A stretch of 27,309 nt of DNA. Origin: Larix sibirica (taxonomy: Eukaryota; Streptophyta; Pinopsida; Pinales; Pinaceae). Of the stretch, positions 9,484 to 18,721 are shown one piece after another (positions within the stretch are counted from its first letter, which is position 1; each line of letters opens with the position of its first letter). A model generated the notes under the pieces. It worked only from the letters and a program-made list of their open reading frames with translations. It did not search any database and was not told the origin of the DNA. The translations under genes were made by a program, and so were the position numbers. The DNA lies in assembly GCA_004151065.3 (NCBI GenBank), contig NWUY0303943024.1, positions 1 to 27,309 of the forward strand, written 5' to 3'.

Positions 9484-9845
9484 TTTCTTCAATAAATATG
9501 TCTGTCATTGGTTGGAACCCTTAAGAAATCCATCGAAGAAACCCTGCAATCCAAATCTTGGATCTTCACAACCTCTTTCATACAACAAAAATATTTGCAT
9601 TTGATCCACCACCCCATGACTATAAAGAGCTTGTTAGTTGCATTCAACGCCACACAAAATGCCATGAACATTCATGCTTACACAAGAAAGGCTCTAGCCT
9701 TGTCTATTGCTATGGAGTTTTGGGGGAGTTGCATTTCATCTTTTATCTGGTCGTTGACGATCATAGGCATATAACATATAACCCTACTTGTAATGATGAT
9801 AGATTGAACATCCACAACTATGACATGCACTATGACATGCTTTGA
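9484..9845 (+). pseudogene. Helitron helicase-like protein fragment
   Basis: The frame from 9558 to 9845 carries QRHTKCHEHSCLHKKGSS at residues 30-47 and ITYNPTCNDDRLNIHNYDM at residues 72-90. This is the Cys/His-rich block followed by the asparagine-rich NP..ND.RLN.HN motif found in plant Helitron Rep/helicase-like proteins (family knowledge). The expected strand between the two motifs is present but substituted, and the Rep HUH and helicase motifs are absent. A parallel open frame at 9508-9774 is a shadow. The 12-base tandem duplication at 9817-9840 lies at the very end of the motif and disturbs it. The fragment is a nuclear transposon relic with no capacity to transpose. Confidence 0.65.
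9817..9840 (+). repeat. 12-base exact tandem duplication
   Basis: The unit actatgacatgc is present twice, immediately adjacent, at the end of the Helitron fragment. Since it interrupts the conserved protein motif it arose after the transposon fragment lost function. Confidence 0.85.
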
Positions 9846-10216
9846 ATTAAAAAGCAAATGTTTACTACCAACCTATCCTCTCTTGCCATGTTGTCCTAAA
9901 GTACATTTTAAGTATGCATTGAAGGCAGTGTCAAAATCACAAATATATCACCATATGCCCTCCAGGATCTTCGGAGTTGTTCCTCTGTAGGACCCAGCTT
10001 TAATTCCCATTCAAAAAATTAGAAATAGAAACCGCCACTGAACGAGGCATAGGACAATAGCTTACTCGCGTTGTTTGGCCTCCGGAGATCATGGGAAGGT
10101 GACCAAGCCATTTCCCTTTCTTTCAACTCCCGTTCCATCCCGGGCCTAACTGGACACGCTCCTTTTCGGCCAGGTAAAATGGACTTGTTTTTTTCTTTCT
10201 TTTGACGGATGGATGA

Positions 10217-10315
10217 AGCAATAGGGCTACAACCTTCATGGAGCAAGCGATCTGGGGGTGGGTTGCGTATGATCTAAGCAATAGGGCTATCCTTCCTAAT
10301 GGGCAAGCGAAACGA
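10217..10315 (+). repeat. Diverged tandem repeat, about 60-base unit
   Basis: Two copies begin with aagcaatagggcta, continue with a ccttc block, and reach gcaagcga. The second copy is diverged after the first 14 bases, so the duplication is old. Confidence 0.6.
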
Positions 10316-11899
10316 TCAACCCTAATAGGAAGGCCAAAGCAAGGCAATGTCCTTATGAAACCCGGTCTGGTCCTAACTATTATATCTGGTTGTGATTATT
10401 TCTGGGTGTGATTAACCTGATTTGATGCCGCCCGTACCTGACCTGACCGTACCTGATAACGCGTACCACCTAACCTGGACCTACTATATTAGACCTTACC
10501 GTACCAGAATAGACAGATTTTATATCTACCCACTGGGCTATTGCTCGCACTCGCACAATGTATTCACTCGTCTGTCTATCGGGATCATTCCTCAAAAGGC
10601 CCTTTATTTCTTTCTTGGTTGATAGTTCTGCCTGCTACGCTCATATAAGTAAAGCCAGTATAGCTCTGGGCTCACCAAGGGGGAAGGATATGAGAGAAAC
10701 TATGTTCCGTCAAGCCAAGGTCTTCACTCCAACTCTAAAAGAAAGTTCTATTTTCAAAAAGCTAAGATTCCTAGTATAGATAACCCTATTAAAAGCTCAT
10801 AATATCCCATTAAGTCCATATGTACATGGAAACTCTCGCTCTTCATTTGCTCTGTTGTGGTTTCTCTGCCCGCTACGCTCTTATCCAGTATGCTACGCTC
10901 TTATAAGTCACCAGCCACTATATCTTTATATGGGCTCTACCCATGAAGGTATCAATTAAAGCAAGCTCTAAGGTCAAGCGTTCGTTATTGCTCCAACCAA
11001 GATCATGGGGGCATGGTCATGGGGCAGGTTCTATGATAAATCTGGTTCCGTTAAGTGGAGCCCGCTCTGTAAGCTCAGTAGCAACCATCAAGAAAGGGTC
11101 AAGCAATAGCGATAAGCCACCATAAAGCGATAGCGATCAGGGGCAAGCTGTGTCGATCCATCTCTTCTTCCCCTTAGCGGTAGCGTCCGTCAACATGCAA
11201 TATGGGCCGTAACTAACTGGATCTCACTGGAAAAGACCGTACCTTCTAAGACCTCACCGGAACCGTCCCTGAAGTACCCTGCCCAATTGATTTATGCTAC
11301 ATTATAATAAATGAAAAGTTAGTGCTTAGCCCAGACTATGTGGAAGGATCCCGGATTGTATATCTATCCACGGAAGGTTATAAAGCATCTGTTGAGTTTC
11401 ACAGGTTTCATCAAGGCTAAAAAATGCATTGGGTAGCGTCATTCATGCAGTTAAAAGGTAAGAGAAGTTGCAGTAAACAGACTGAGAACTAGATGCTCCG
11501 CTCCAAAAATCCAGTGTTGCAGGAATTGGACTGAGAACCAACGCAAAAAATGTGACTGATACCAGAAGGAGTCGCATTTTGCTGAGACTGAGACGGAGTC
11601 CTTTCTTGCGGAGAAAAAAACAAAGATGGTTATGGTATGGCTCGAGGAAGGGGCGGGATTCTGTTGAGTTTGCGAGCCACCCCAGAACTACGAGCTATTG
11701 TTATTTATCTGACACTTCAAAGTTTAAGGCAAAGATAGACTAGCCTGCAAAACCCCAAGAATAAACCGCAAAAAAGGCTTTGGAGGAACTCAGAAACACG
11801 ACTTGAATATGGAGGCAATGGATCCCCTGAGTGTAACCTCAGACTGCTGCTTGAGAGGTACTGGGGTGAACAAATGGAGTAAGAAAAAAAGAATAAAGA

Positions 11900-11934
11900 A
11901 GGAAAGGCTTGCTTGACCAAAGGGAGGGCAAGGT
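11900..11934 (-). repeat. Dispersed inverted repeat, copy B (partner 49-83)
   Basis: Exact reverse complement of 49-83 over 35 bases. A shorter version of the core, gaccaaagggaggg, recurs about 35 bases downstream near 11955-11969, so this locus holds one and a half copies. Confidence 0.85.
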
Positions 11935-12029
11935 TTTTTATCAGAATATTTGTCCGACCAAAGGGAGGGATGGGCTTCGCTCCATTTCATGACTTTTCTC
12001 TATGATTGGCAGGATTTTCTCTTTTGATA

Positions 12030-12215
12030 CCCTTTACCTGTAACCTTCACCTGTAACCTTTTGCCAAGTCCAACAGGTAAGTACAACAGAAGGAAGCAGC
12101 CTGTCAACAGGAACCTTTAAACTGAAGCCTTCACTCAGAAAACAGAAGACAGATGCCGGGAAGCCATAAGCCTTTAACCTGTAACCTTTAACCACCAGGC
12201 CTTTCACCTTTTTTT
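12030..12215 (+). repeat. CCTTT/AGCC-rich dispersed repeat, copy 1
   Basis: Short pyrimidine-rich words (cctttacctgtaacc, ccttcacctgtaacc, cctttaacctgtaacc) alternate with gccaagtccaacagg and cagaaggaagcagcctgt. The right-hand 34 bases (12180-12213) are identical to 15831-15864. Related copies lie at 13200-13330 (inverse), 15831-15960 and 24450-24670. Short CCTT-type repeats of this sort are known from some gymnosperm mitogenomes; whether this is one of the named families cannot be judged here. Confidence 0.75.
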
Positions 12216-13199
12216 ATCCTTTGTTTGAAAATACGTATTTATATACTGGGTATACCCCAATTATATAATTAGCCCTTCTATCATCTTATTCGGAATGGAT
12301 AACTGGCTAAGCTAATGAAAGAGGTGGGACTTTATAAGCGCATTCTGGGTTCAATCCCCTATGATTCCCTCCCACCTAGGGGAAACTTCAAGAAATAAAG
12401 AAATAAAAAAATTGATTGGCTTTCACCGGTAACAGCATATGGGCGGTAGGGATACAATCGGAAATAAAGACAGCTGATGCCAGCAGCAGGGTTTGGACGA
12501 TGGGCTCTTAAACAACATATTTGTAATAGCATGATATTTCTGCCTCCTATAACGCGTAGCGTATACTTTAGTACTGTATTTTCTACGTATAAGCTATAGG
12601 TTTTTTTATATAAGCTATGTATGTCTTTGTATGGGTGGAAATGTCTGGCTGCTATGTCTGGTTTGTAGGGTGTGGCTATGACTGGCTGTATGGCTATGAC
12701 TGGCTATGTATGATTGGATCCTCAAATGTTTAAATAACGTATGTAACGCTTCTTCGTCATTCCTTCCCTCTAGTCCAGGTAGGAGCCATTGTTTCGTAGC
12801 GGTAAGTCTCATGTAGGTATAAAAACTGGGCTTCATGGTCACTCCTACCGGTTAACATCCCTAGATCTTATTAGCGTAAGTAAGCAAGATACCTTTGGCA
12901 AGAAGCAGCAAGTTCAATAAGCAGGCGTATATGTGTAATTCACCACAATGCGGCTCCTAGTGCCTTGTGCTGTACCGTGCCGGGTATGGGGAACTTATTT
13001 ATTATTCTCTTGGGTCTGCCCCCCTCCCCCACCCCAATAAATACTTAGGTACGTTTAGTAGCTCGCCCGACCAAAGAAGGGCGAGGGACGAACCCACGAA
13101 TACCAATAGAGATAGGGTATTTTGCCTTAATAAGTGCTTTCGGCGATAACGCATTTTCGTTTCTTAATGGGACCCCTCCTGGCTCTGACAAGATTTGTT
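12216..13199. other. Spacer with tandem tggctatgac repeats
   Basis: At about 12670-12710 the unit tggctatgactggctg is repeated with slight change, which produces a His/Ser/Ala repeat in the minus-strand frame at 12615-12842 and argues against that frame being a gene. 13065-13086 is the inverse partner of 3279-3300. 12290-12370 has a weak tRNA-like look that did not hold up on inspection. Confidence 0.45.
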
Positions 13200-13330
13200 A
13201 GCGAAGAAGGTTTTAAGATAAAGGCTCCTTCCTGGTGAAAGGCTAAATCTTGGCTAAGGCTGAAGGTAAAGGGTAAAGGCTTAAGTTTACAGGTGGACTT
13301 GGGAAAAGGTAAAAAGATGAAAGGCCTATC
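13200..13330 (-). repeat. CCTTT/AGCC-rich dispersed repeat, inverse copy
   Basis: Read on the minus strand this gives aggcctttcatctttttacc, then cccaagtccacctgtaaac, then cctttaccctttaccttcag and agccaagatttagcctttc, the same word set as 12030-12215. Together with copy 1 it makes a loose inverted pair about 1 kb apart. Confidence 0.65.
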
Positions 13331-14529
13331 TCTGCGGTACTGGCCTCTGTGGTACTGGCTTCTTATTATGTTGTACTTATATATATTTTACCATAAATAC
13401 TAGAACCAGGTGTGACTAAAAGTAAGGGAAGTATCATTTATACATACATTTAATCACTATTTGAACTAGCAACTATAGAACTACTAATTAATTTGAAATC
13501 TCATTTCTTATGGTGGCACTGCCTTGACTCGGACTTGGTGGACTTGGTTGGCTAAATATGAGAGACTAAAGGCTTCCGGCTGATTATTCCTTTCCTTCCC
13601 TTATCTTCCACATGTCTGTCTGCCTCCCCTGCTTTCCTTGCTCCGTCGGGGTTTATCAGTGGGCTCCATCCGTCCGTTGTACCACCCATTGCAGAAGACT
13701 TACAATAAAATAAATAAAGGCAGTGTGGCCATCCTGCTCTTTCAAGTCCCTCCTAATATCCCGGTTGAAGACTTCCGGTGGGAATAATCCAAATAGAATC
13801 CAGCTGCTCAACCTCACTCAATGGGCCTATGCTCCTCAAATGCTGAATCGACGTAAGTAAGCATTATCATTGCATGCACTTATTGATAAAAACACATATT
13901 TTTTTGGGGAGGCGTGGACAGAATAAGCACACTTATTGGGGGGCAGGCACAAAAACGTACCAACGAATGAGTAGGACTATAAAGGGGACCTTGCCTAGAA
14001 ACCTAGATATAGCAGCCAGGCCTATACCTCTCAGCGAACACGTCACCCTTGCTTACTTCATTTACCAGTAAAGGGAAGGGTTAGAAAGCGGATGCTTTGT
14101 GTTACCCCTAGCACCTTTTTCAAATTTGAGAATAAGGCTTCGCATAAACTTACATTTGTTGGGTGTTTTCAATGCTTGGCTGCATTTGTTAGTGACGACC
14201 CATACCTTGGTTCATGTTTCATAGTTCCTAACTGCAGGAGTCCCTAACGGCGCTAATTTGTTTTGGGTGCCAAAGATGGGGTTCTGGCTCCGATAAGTAT
14301 AGGTATGCAAACTCCGATACTTTATTTAACTACTGTTGCAGATACTAGTTAAGAATAATATTCTTCACAACAAACTGAAATAAAGCAGGCGGTAGGATAA
14401 ATCATCAATATGAGGTAGTAAATAGAGTGGGAAGATAGAGAAATCACATCAGGTAGGTGGGAACTGAGAGCATAAGGTTCATAGTGGGCTTTATATGAAG
14501 CCCCTGGGGTTTCTTGGTGGGCTGTTTAT
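13331..14529. other. Spacer without recognisable gene
   Basis: A 65-codon frame at 13874-14071 has no motif. The words gacttggtggacttggttggct near 13540 resemble a stretch near 18260. Nothing else is supportable. Confidence 0.45.
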
Positions 14530-14625
14530 CCAGGTCGAAAGAATAAATATATGGGTAATAAAGATCCGGAAAGGTATAAAGATTGAATAGATCGGGGAGA
14601 TATAAATCCGGGTAATATAAATACC
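14530..14625. repeat. Degenerate tataaa/ccgg repeat beside the plasmid remnant
   Basis: Units such as gggtaataaagatccgg, aggtataaagattga, gagatataaatccggg and taatataaataccc follow one another at 15-27 base spacing. On the minus strand they read as imperfect YYPDLY-like peptide repeats inside the frame 14444-14719. The repeat ends where the RNA polymerase homology begins, so it may mark the integration junction. Confidence 0.5.
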
Positions 14626-15317
14626 CTGACATTGTCAATTTCATGAAATTGATTAACCTAATCGGTTGGTGGTGTTCTTTCTTGAATAAACCAGTGCGGT
14701 ATAGTATACCGTTCTTCACAACTGTTCAGGATTATATGCGTTGGGAGAGAGCTTTTGTCTGGGTATATGATAGGGTGGTTAAGAAGAGATCTAAGGTTAC
14801 TCTCCTAGTGCCTACGTCGGATAGGGATAAACGCAAGGCTATAGTTGCAACCTGCGTCAACTTTATTCATCAGAAAGATGCCTTTATAGCTATGACTGTG
14901 GTAGAAAAAATGATGTTGAAACAAGCTCCCATATACACTGTACACGATAATTTTATAACTACACCTGTTTTCGCAGCAGGGGTTCCCCCAATTTATACAC
15001 AAGTATTTAAGGAAATGGGTCCTCCACTTCGAATAATAAATGAATTTATTAGACTTAATCTGATCCAAGATTTTGACAAGTTGGATGATCCTATTCCAGG
15101 TGATTATCTTAGGATTCAATTAACTTCTCTGGAGCCTAAGGATTTAACTAAGAAGGATAAGAAAAAAATGTCTAAGAAGATAGATGAAACTCTTAAGTGT
15201 TACAAAGAATATGTCAAGACAGTGGGTGGTATGCATCATGCTGAGAAATGGAATGAATATAAATCACTTCTCAATAGCTGGGATTCTCTCGGTTTTAATT
15301 ACAGTGTGCATTATTAA
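14616..15317 (+). pseudogene. rpo: C-terminal part of linear-plasmid RNA polymerase
   Basis: This is the C-terminal end of a phage-type, single-subunit RNA polymerase as carried by linear mitochondrial plasmids. The frame is open from 14616; the first ATG is 14643 (224 residues to TAA 15315-15317). Numbering from that ATG, NFIHQKDAF at residues 73-81 matches the T7-family NFVHS.D block, and VHDNF at 100-104 contains the invariant His-Asp, with the Asp being the second catalytic metal-binding residue. The 120 residues after it, with GPPLRIINEF and SLEPKDLTKKDKK, are longer than in T7 and typical of plasmid enzymes. The family is usually around 800-1000 residues, so at least three quarters, including the first catalytic Asp, is missing. 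Homology appears to start at about 14620, upstream of the ATG, so the ATG is an internal Met and not the original start. The 3' part is intact without internal stops, which suggests recent integration. Non-functional alone. Confidence 0.85.
14635..14652. other. 18-bp perfect palindrome
   Basis: tcaatttcatgaaattga equals its own reverse complement. It lies inside the polymerase homology (residues V-N-F-M-K-L-I), so it is most likely a coincidence of codons, though it sits within 20 bases of where plasmid homology begins. Confidence 0.6.
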
Positions 15318-15828
15318 ATGAATAGGAGAAATAACATGACAAAGAACATGCTTCAATTTCATTCTTATAGTACAGTCGCGGAATCTAAATTCAGGGCTGA
15401 TTTGAACCGTTTAAGGCAGTTAATACAAGAGGAAAAATTACTTGATCCATATGTAGGATTGAGAATAGTAGAATATCGATTTATGCATCCTTACCTGCAA
15501 TGTGCTGACATTGATATTATAGTATTGGCAGTCATGCAACTGTTAATGAAGTATGCTTACAATACTGGGTTTTCTCAGGCTAAGTTTACTGTTGGTTATA
15601 TCATGAAGATCCCAACAGGAGAGGTTACCTATAGCATAGGTCCAGCTATTTCTTTATATGATGAAAGCGGCAATCCTGTTCCAAAAGTTGTATATGATAA
15701 GATTTTGAAATTAGTCATGGTTAAAGCGGAGGAATATGGGGAAGATGTGCTAACAGGTTTAGTCATTCGAATATATAAGGTAGGTGGTCTGCAGGACAAA
15801 GCACCTCTCAGCAACAATGAAATTGATC
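15318..15828 (+). pseudogene. dpo: N-terminal part of probable linear-plasmid DNA polymerase
   Basis: The ATG follows the RNA polymerase stop codon directly, in the same frame. 170 residues are readable before the assembly gap. Residues 45-62 (YVGLRIVEYRFMHPYLQC), 88-116 (AKFTVGYIMKI...GEVTYSIGPAISLYD) and 144-164 (VLTGLVIRIYKVGG...APLS) fit the amino-terminal, terminal-protein-like region that precedes the exonuclease domain in family B DNA polymerases of plant mitochondrial linear plasmids. The pattern of a beta-rich 'GETTY' stretch followed by 'RIY.. G' is the basis; no catalytic motif (exonuclease DIE, polymerase DTDS) is reached. Such enzymes replicate linear plasmids by protein priming. 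The three bases before the gap are still in frame, so whether it was truncated in nature or only in the assembly cannot be told. An unrelated protein is possible, but the neighbour makes plasmid DNA polymerase the best call. Confidence 0.6.
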
Positions 15829-15830
15829 NN
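15829..15830. other. Two-base N gap, probable assembly join
   Basis: The only ambiguous bases in the window. Plasmid coding sequence ends on the left; on the right the first 34 bases are an exact copy of 12180-12213. A frame drawn across the gap to 15842 is an artefact. Confidence 0.9.
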
Positions 15831-15960
15831 TGTAACCTTTAACCACCAGGCCTTTCACCTTTTTCCGAAAGCCTCTTTATTTAAGCCTTGAGCCTTTTGC
15901 CTCTAAACCTTAGCCCTTCACTTTGAACCTTTAGCCTTTAGCCAAGTCTGCCAAGTTGAC
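15831..15960 (+). repeat. CCTTT/AGCC-rich dispersed repeat, copy after gap
   Basis: Begins tgtaacctttaaccaccagg and continues with words such as ttaagccttgagccttttgcc, cttcactttgaacctttagcc and agccaagtctgccaag. It belongs to the same family as 12030-12215 and 24450-24670; only the first 34 bases are identical to copy 1. Confidence 0.75.
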
Positions 15961-16977
15961 ACCAAGGAAGGACACTAAGTGAAGTGAGTACACCAAGTGA
16001 GGAGTTATTGATTGGATTTCATTTCTTTTATTTCCAGTTGAGGGAGAGCGGTGGTCCAACGGACAGAGCCCACAGGCTGAAACCCGACGGAAGGAGAGGG
16101 ATAACAACCCGCATTCAATTGGCTTTCGAGCATCAGCCCAACCCCCGATAAGGATGAAGGTTATGTATAAGCGCGCTAAAATGGTCATAGAATTAATTTT
16201 CCCATTGATCACTTAATCACTTAAGGTTTTAACTGTTGGCAGTTAAGGCAGGTCCAGCCAGATAGGCAGATAGGATTGAAAAGGAAGGTATGGGGAAAGG
16301 GAAAGTCAAAATAGAAAAGAAGGGTATAAAAAAGAAATGGAAAGGTCCAGCTTAATTAAGTACTCAGAAAAAAGTGAATTAGAATTGCTGGTTAAGAAGG
16401 CTATCTAAGAAGGTAAGGTTATACCCCCGATAATCGGGGTTGGAAAGTGGTAATGAGAAGGCGCTATGAAATGAAAAACTCTATATTAAGTGAAGTGAAA
16501 AGTAGAAGAGTAAGCAGCCATACGTTGGAGAGATGTGTACACGGTAAAAGCCAGAATCCAATTGGTGTAAAGGGAGCACCAAACAGCCAGTCATTGGAGG
16601 GGAGCGTTAGATGCTTAGAAAAGAGAAAAGTGCCTAGAGCAGCTTGGCCAAAAGCTAACTGTTTAGTGGGTTAAAACAAGAGTAGCAAAGCCAGATCAGT
16701 GCAGAACGAGAGCTGAAGTGGCATAGTCAAAAGTAATAAGTAAATTAGTTTGGGTCATAACAGCATGGCCAGTAAGTAGCAGTGTGGGTAGAAACGAAAG
16801 CAGCATGCATAAAGGCTATATGTGGGGATTGTAGAAACACGGACATCATATTTTGGTCATAGTGGCATGACCAGGAGAATTTATTACTGCTTAGTCCAAG
16901 TCGCTATATATTGGATCCATTCATTATTGTCGAAACCAAATAACCATTATCGTAGTGGCTGGACGATCTCGAGAGCT
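15961..16977. other. Spacer without recognisable gene
   Basis: Frames at 15931-16212 (minus) and 16447-16674 (plus) lack recognisable motifs. A small hairpin lies at 16425-16442 (ccccgataatcgggg). The stretch 16440-16850 is purine-rich on the plus strand, with repeated agcagc and agtagaag words, and nothing identifiable. Confidence 0.45.
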
Positions 16978-17075
16978 GATACCCCCATTGAGCGGTGATG
17001 CATGACCTCGATCCTGGATCCCCATTAAACGATGATTATGATCCCGGATTCCAATTGAGCAGTGATGGATGACCA
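16978..17075 (+). repeat. Degenerate tandem repeat, about 31-37 base units
   Basis: Three units share the order gat-ccccatt-gagcggtgatg-catgacc: 16978-17014, 17015-17044 and 17045-17075. Units 1 and 3 are closest (cattgagcggtgatgcatgacc against aattgagcagtgatggatgacc). Unit 2 is more diverged. Confidence 0.65.
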
Positions 17076-17818
17076 CCCCCCGATGACCTCACTAATAGAA
17101 ACCCATAAGTTAAACCAGCAAAGCAATGAATGGGGAAGTTTACTAACGAATGAAGTTGGTTGATAAGGCATGCTATCTCGGCTCAATTCATTAGGTACCC
17201 ACCCACTCCATAATCTCATCCCCCTTCTAAGGTTTCATGAACCGATTCAAATTCCATCAGCTGCTGTTAAGGTAAGTTCTGTAGATCCGAGTGAGTAACT
17301 CCACTACGTGATTTTTGGTCTATGGCTGGCTCCAGGTCTAGTTCGTGCAGGTAAAGAGAGTGAACCAAGATTAGTCCATAGAGAGTAAGTCCCATACTTG
17401 CCTTACTACAAGCTCTACTAGCCTTAGTCTTTGTATGTGGAATTCCTTATTCTTAGCGAACCGTGTTTATCATACATTCAAGTGCATAAGAAAGAGAAGG
17501 TTCTATCTATATTATTTCAATCTAATGGTGATTCTCTCTATATATAGAATGATAAGACTACCTCTCTCTTTAGTGCATCAGTAAGTAGTTTATTAGTAGT
17601 TCCCATTCTTGAAACTAAAGGGTTATGGCAAGTCAAGGCAAAAGACTTACTTCCAGCTTCTGTTCCTGGTTCTTGGCTTCTAGTAAACAACTATAATAGA
17701 TAGCATGGCTACGAGATGTTCGTGTAAGTAAACAACATGTATCAATGTATTATCTCAATGTCTTAGTATTCTTAGTCTTAATGGCATCCCCCCCAGCTTT
17801 ATCATAGATAAACTCCCG
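17076..17818. other. Spacer containing copy 2 of the three-copy repeat
   Basis: 17481-17545 repeats the blocks of 3801-3855 (agtgcataagaaa, ggttctatct, caatctaatggtgattct). The string cataagaaagaga there resembles a plant mitochondrial promoter core (CRTAAGAGA) but has no gene downstream. No coding sequence is recognised; the frame at 17025-17219 has no motif. Confidence 0.5.
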
Positions 17819-18070
17819 GAAATGCCATTTTTACTAAAGAAAACAATCCTTTTGATTTCCCCGATTGGAATAAGAATATTATGTTGTCATTCGACCCCCT
17901 AACAACTAGGACCGGAGGCGCTCATCCGAGGTACGAGGGTGAGGTTTCATTGATCAAAAACATCAAATAATGATAAGTTATCATATTGTTGCCCAACCCC
18001 ACAAGCTGCTTTGTTGCGCCTGGACTTAAACTGAGGCCGTTGAGAACTCAATATCGTCGTCTGGTGGTAA
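17819..18070 (+). repeat. Diverged dispersed repeat, copy B (partner 2559-2753)
   Basis: Matches the left, middle and right landmarks of 2559-2753 in the same order and orientation (gaaatgccattttt, ttccccgat, catattgttg, actgaggcc, ctggtggtaa). It is about 55 bases longer, the extra length lying between the ttccccgat and catattgt blocks. Confidence 0.65.
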
Positions 18071-18623
18071 TAATGTGGGTTTGACATATCTTAGAACTAT
18101 TTATTTAGAGGCACTACTTCTTATTTTATTCTCAGGCAAGTACCACGTAAAGATGCAAGTATCATTTGAATAAGGTTTCATACTAGCTAGGTATAATTAG
18201 TGCAACTTTGAGTGAAACTAACTAGGTGTACGTGTACTTTACAGGTAGTTTCCTTACGCGTACTTGGTGGACTGAGCAAGTGCCATACTTGGTGTACTTG
18301 GCTGCAATGGGTGAATTGGGGTGGGAATGGGTGCTACCTACCGCCTCACGAAGGGTGCAACGTTGAGCCCCGACAGGTTCTTTCATTCACGGGTTTGAGC
18401 ATCTCTCGATTTATTTCTCTCACGAGTGGGTGTCTTTGGTCTCGCCACACGTCCTATCAACACGTCCTAGCAAGCTCAATAAGCTAACAAGCAAGAGTGG
18501 TCCTTTGCTTCTAAAACGACCAATTTCATACATCACATTAGTTGCATAAACTGGATACAAAGCTGCATTCTTGGAGTTTGAATAACCAACTGGAGTCTAA
18601 GCTGGGTAAGGCATAAGCTACAT
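18071..18623. other. Spacer without recognisable gene
   Basis: The frame 18212-18487 has no known motif. The words gtacttggtg and tacttggctgc repeat within 18255-18310, giving the frame its Leu/Trp/Cys-rich look. Confidence 0.45.
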
Positions 18624-18721
18624 AAAAGTAGCCTTTTACCTATAAAACGGACAATTTAAGGCCGGATTGAGTGAATTAAGCAAAGCATAAAGTAGCCTTT
18701 TACCTATAAAAAGGACAATTC
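18624..18721 (+). repeat. Direct repeat, 32-base unit, spaced 65 bases
   Basis: aaagtagccttttacctata is followed by aaa(c/a)ggacaatt in both copies (about 18625-18655 and 18690-18720), with one mismatch. A weaker third relative, cttctaaaacgaccaattt, lies near 18508. Confidence 0.8.

Larger units (their letters stand above)
9846..12029. other. Spacer with short repeats, no gene recognised
   Basis: Open frames at 10019-10347, 10422-10779, 10943-11125, 11552-11743 and 11717-11990 carry no recognisable motif. An agcaatagggcta unit recurs at about 60-base spacing near 10219 and 10278, each followed by a gcaagcga. The word gctacgctc followed by at-rich sequence recurs near 10637, 10871 and 10893. 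10440-10520 and 11230-11280 both carry repeated accgtacc-type words. 11900-11934 is the inverse partner of 49-83. Confidence 0.5.

Noticed and set aside
9489-9774. ORFs on both strands at the Helitron block
   Set aside because: The conserved motifs are in the frame starting at 9558, so the others are shadows.
12290-12370. tRNA-like stretch with gggttcaatccc and a partly matching ggaat/attcc acceptor
   Set aside because: The T stem has only three pairs, no anticodon stem forms, and no standard anticodon can be placed. At most it is a worn relic.
12615-12842. 75-codon minus-strand ORF with His/Ser repeats
   Set aside because: The peptide repeat is explained by the tggctatgac tandem repeat in the DNA.
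14805-15119. 104-codon minus-strand ORF
   Set aside because: It is antisense to the RNA polymerase fragment, whose motifs are on the plus strand.
17457-17470. gaaccgtg as the end of a group II intron domain V on the minus strand
   Set aside because: The matching 5' strand of the domain V hairpin is absent.
17481-17500. cataagaaagaga as a mitochondrial promoter
   Set aside because: It is one base off the core, lies in a dispersed repeat, and no gene follows. Kept only as a finding about the repeat.
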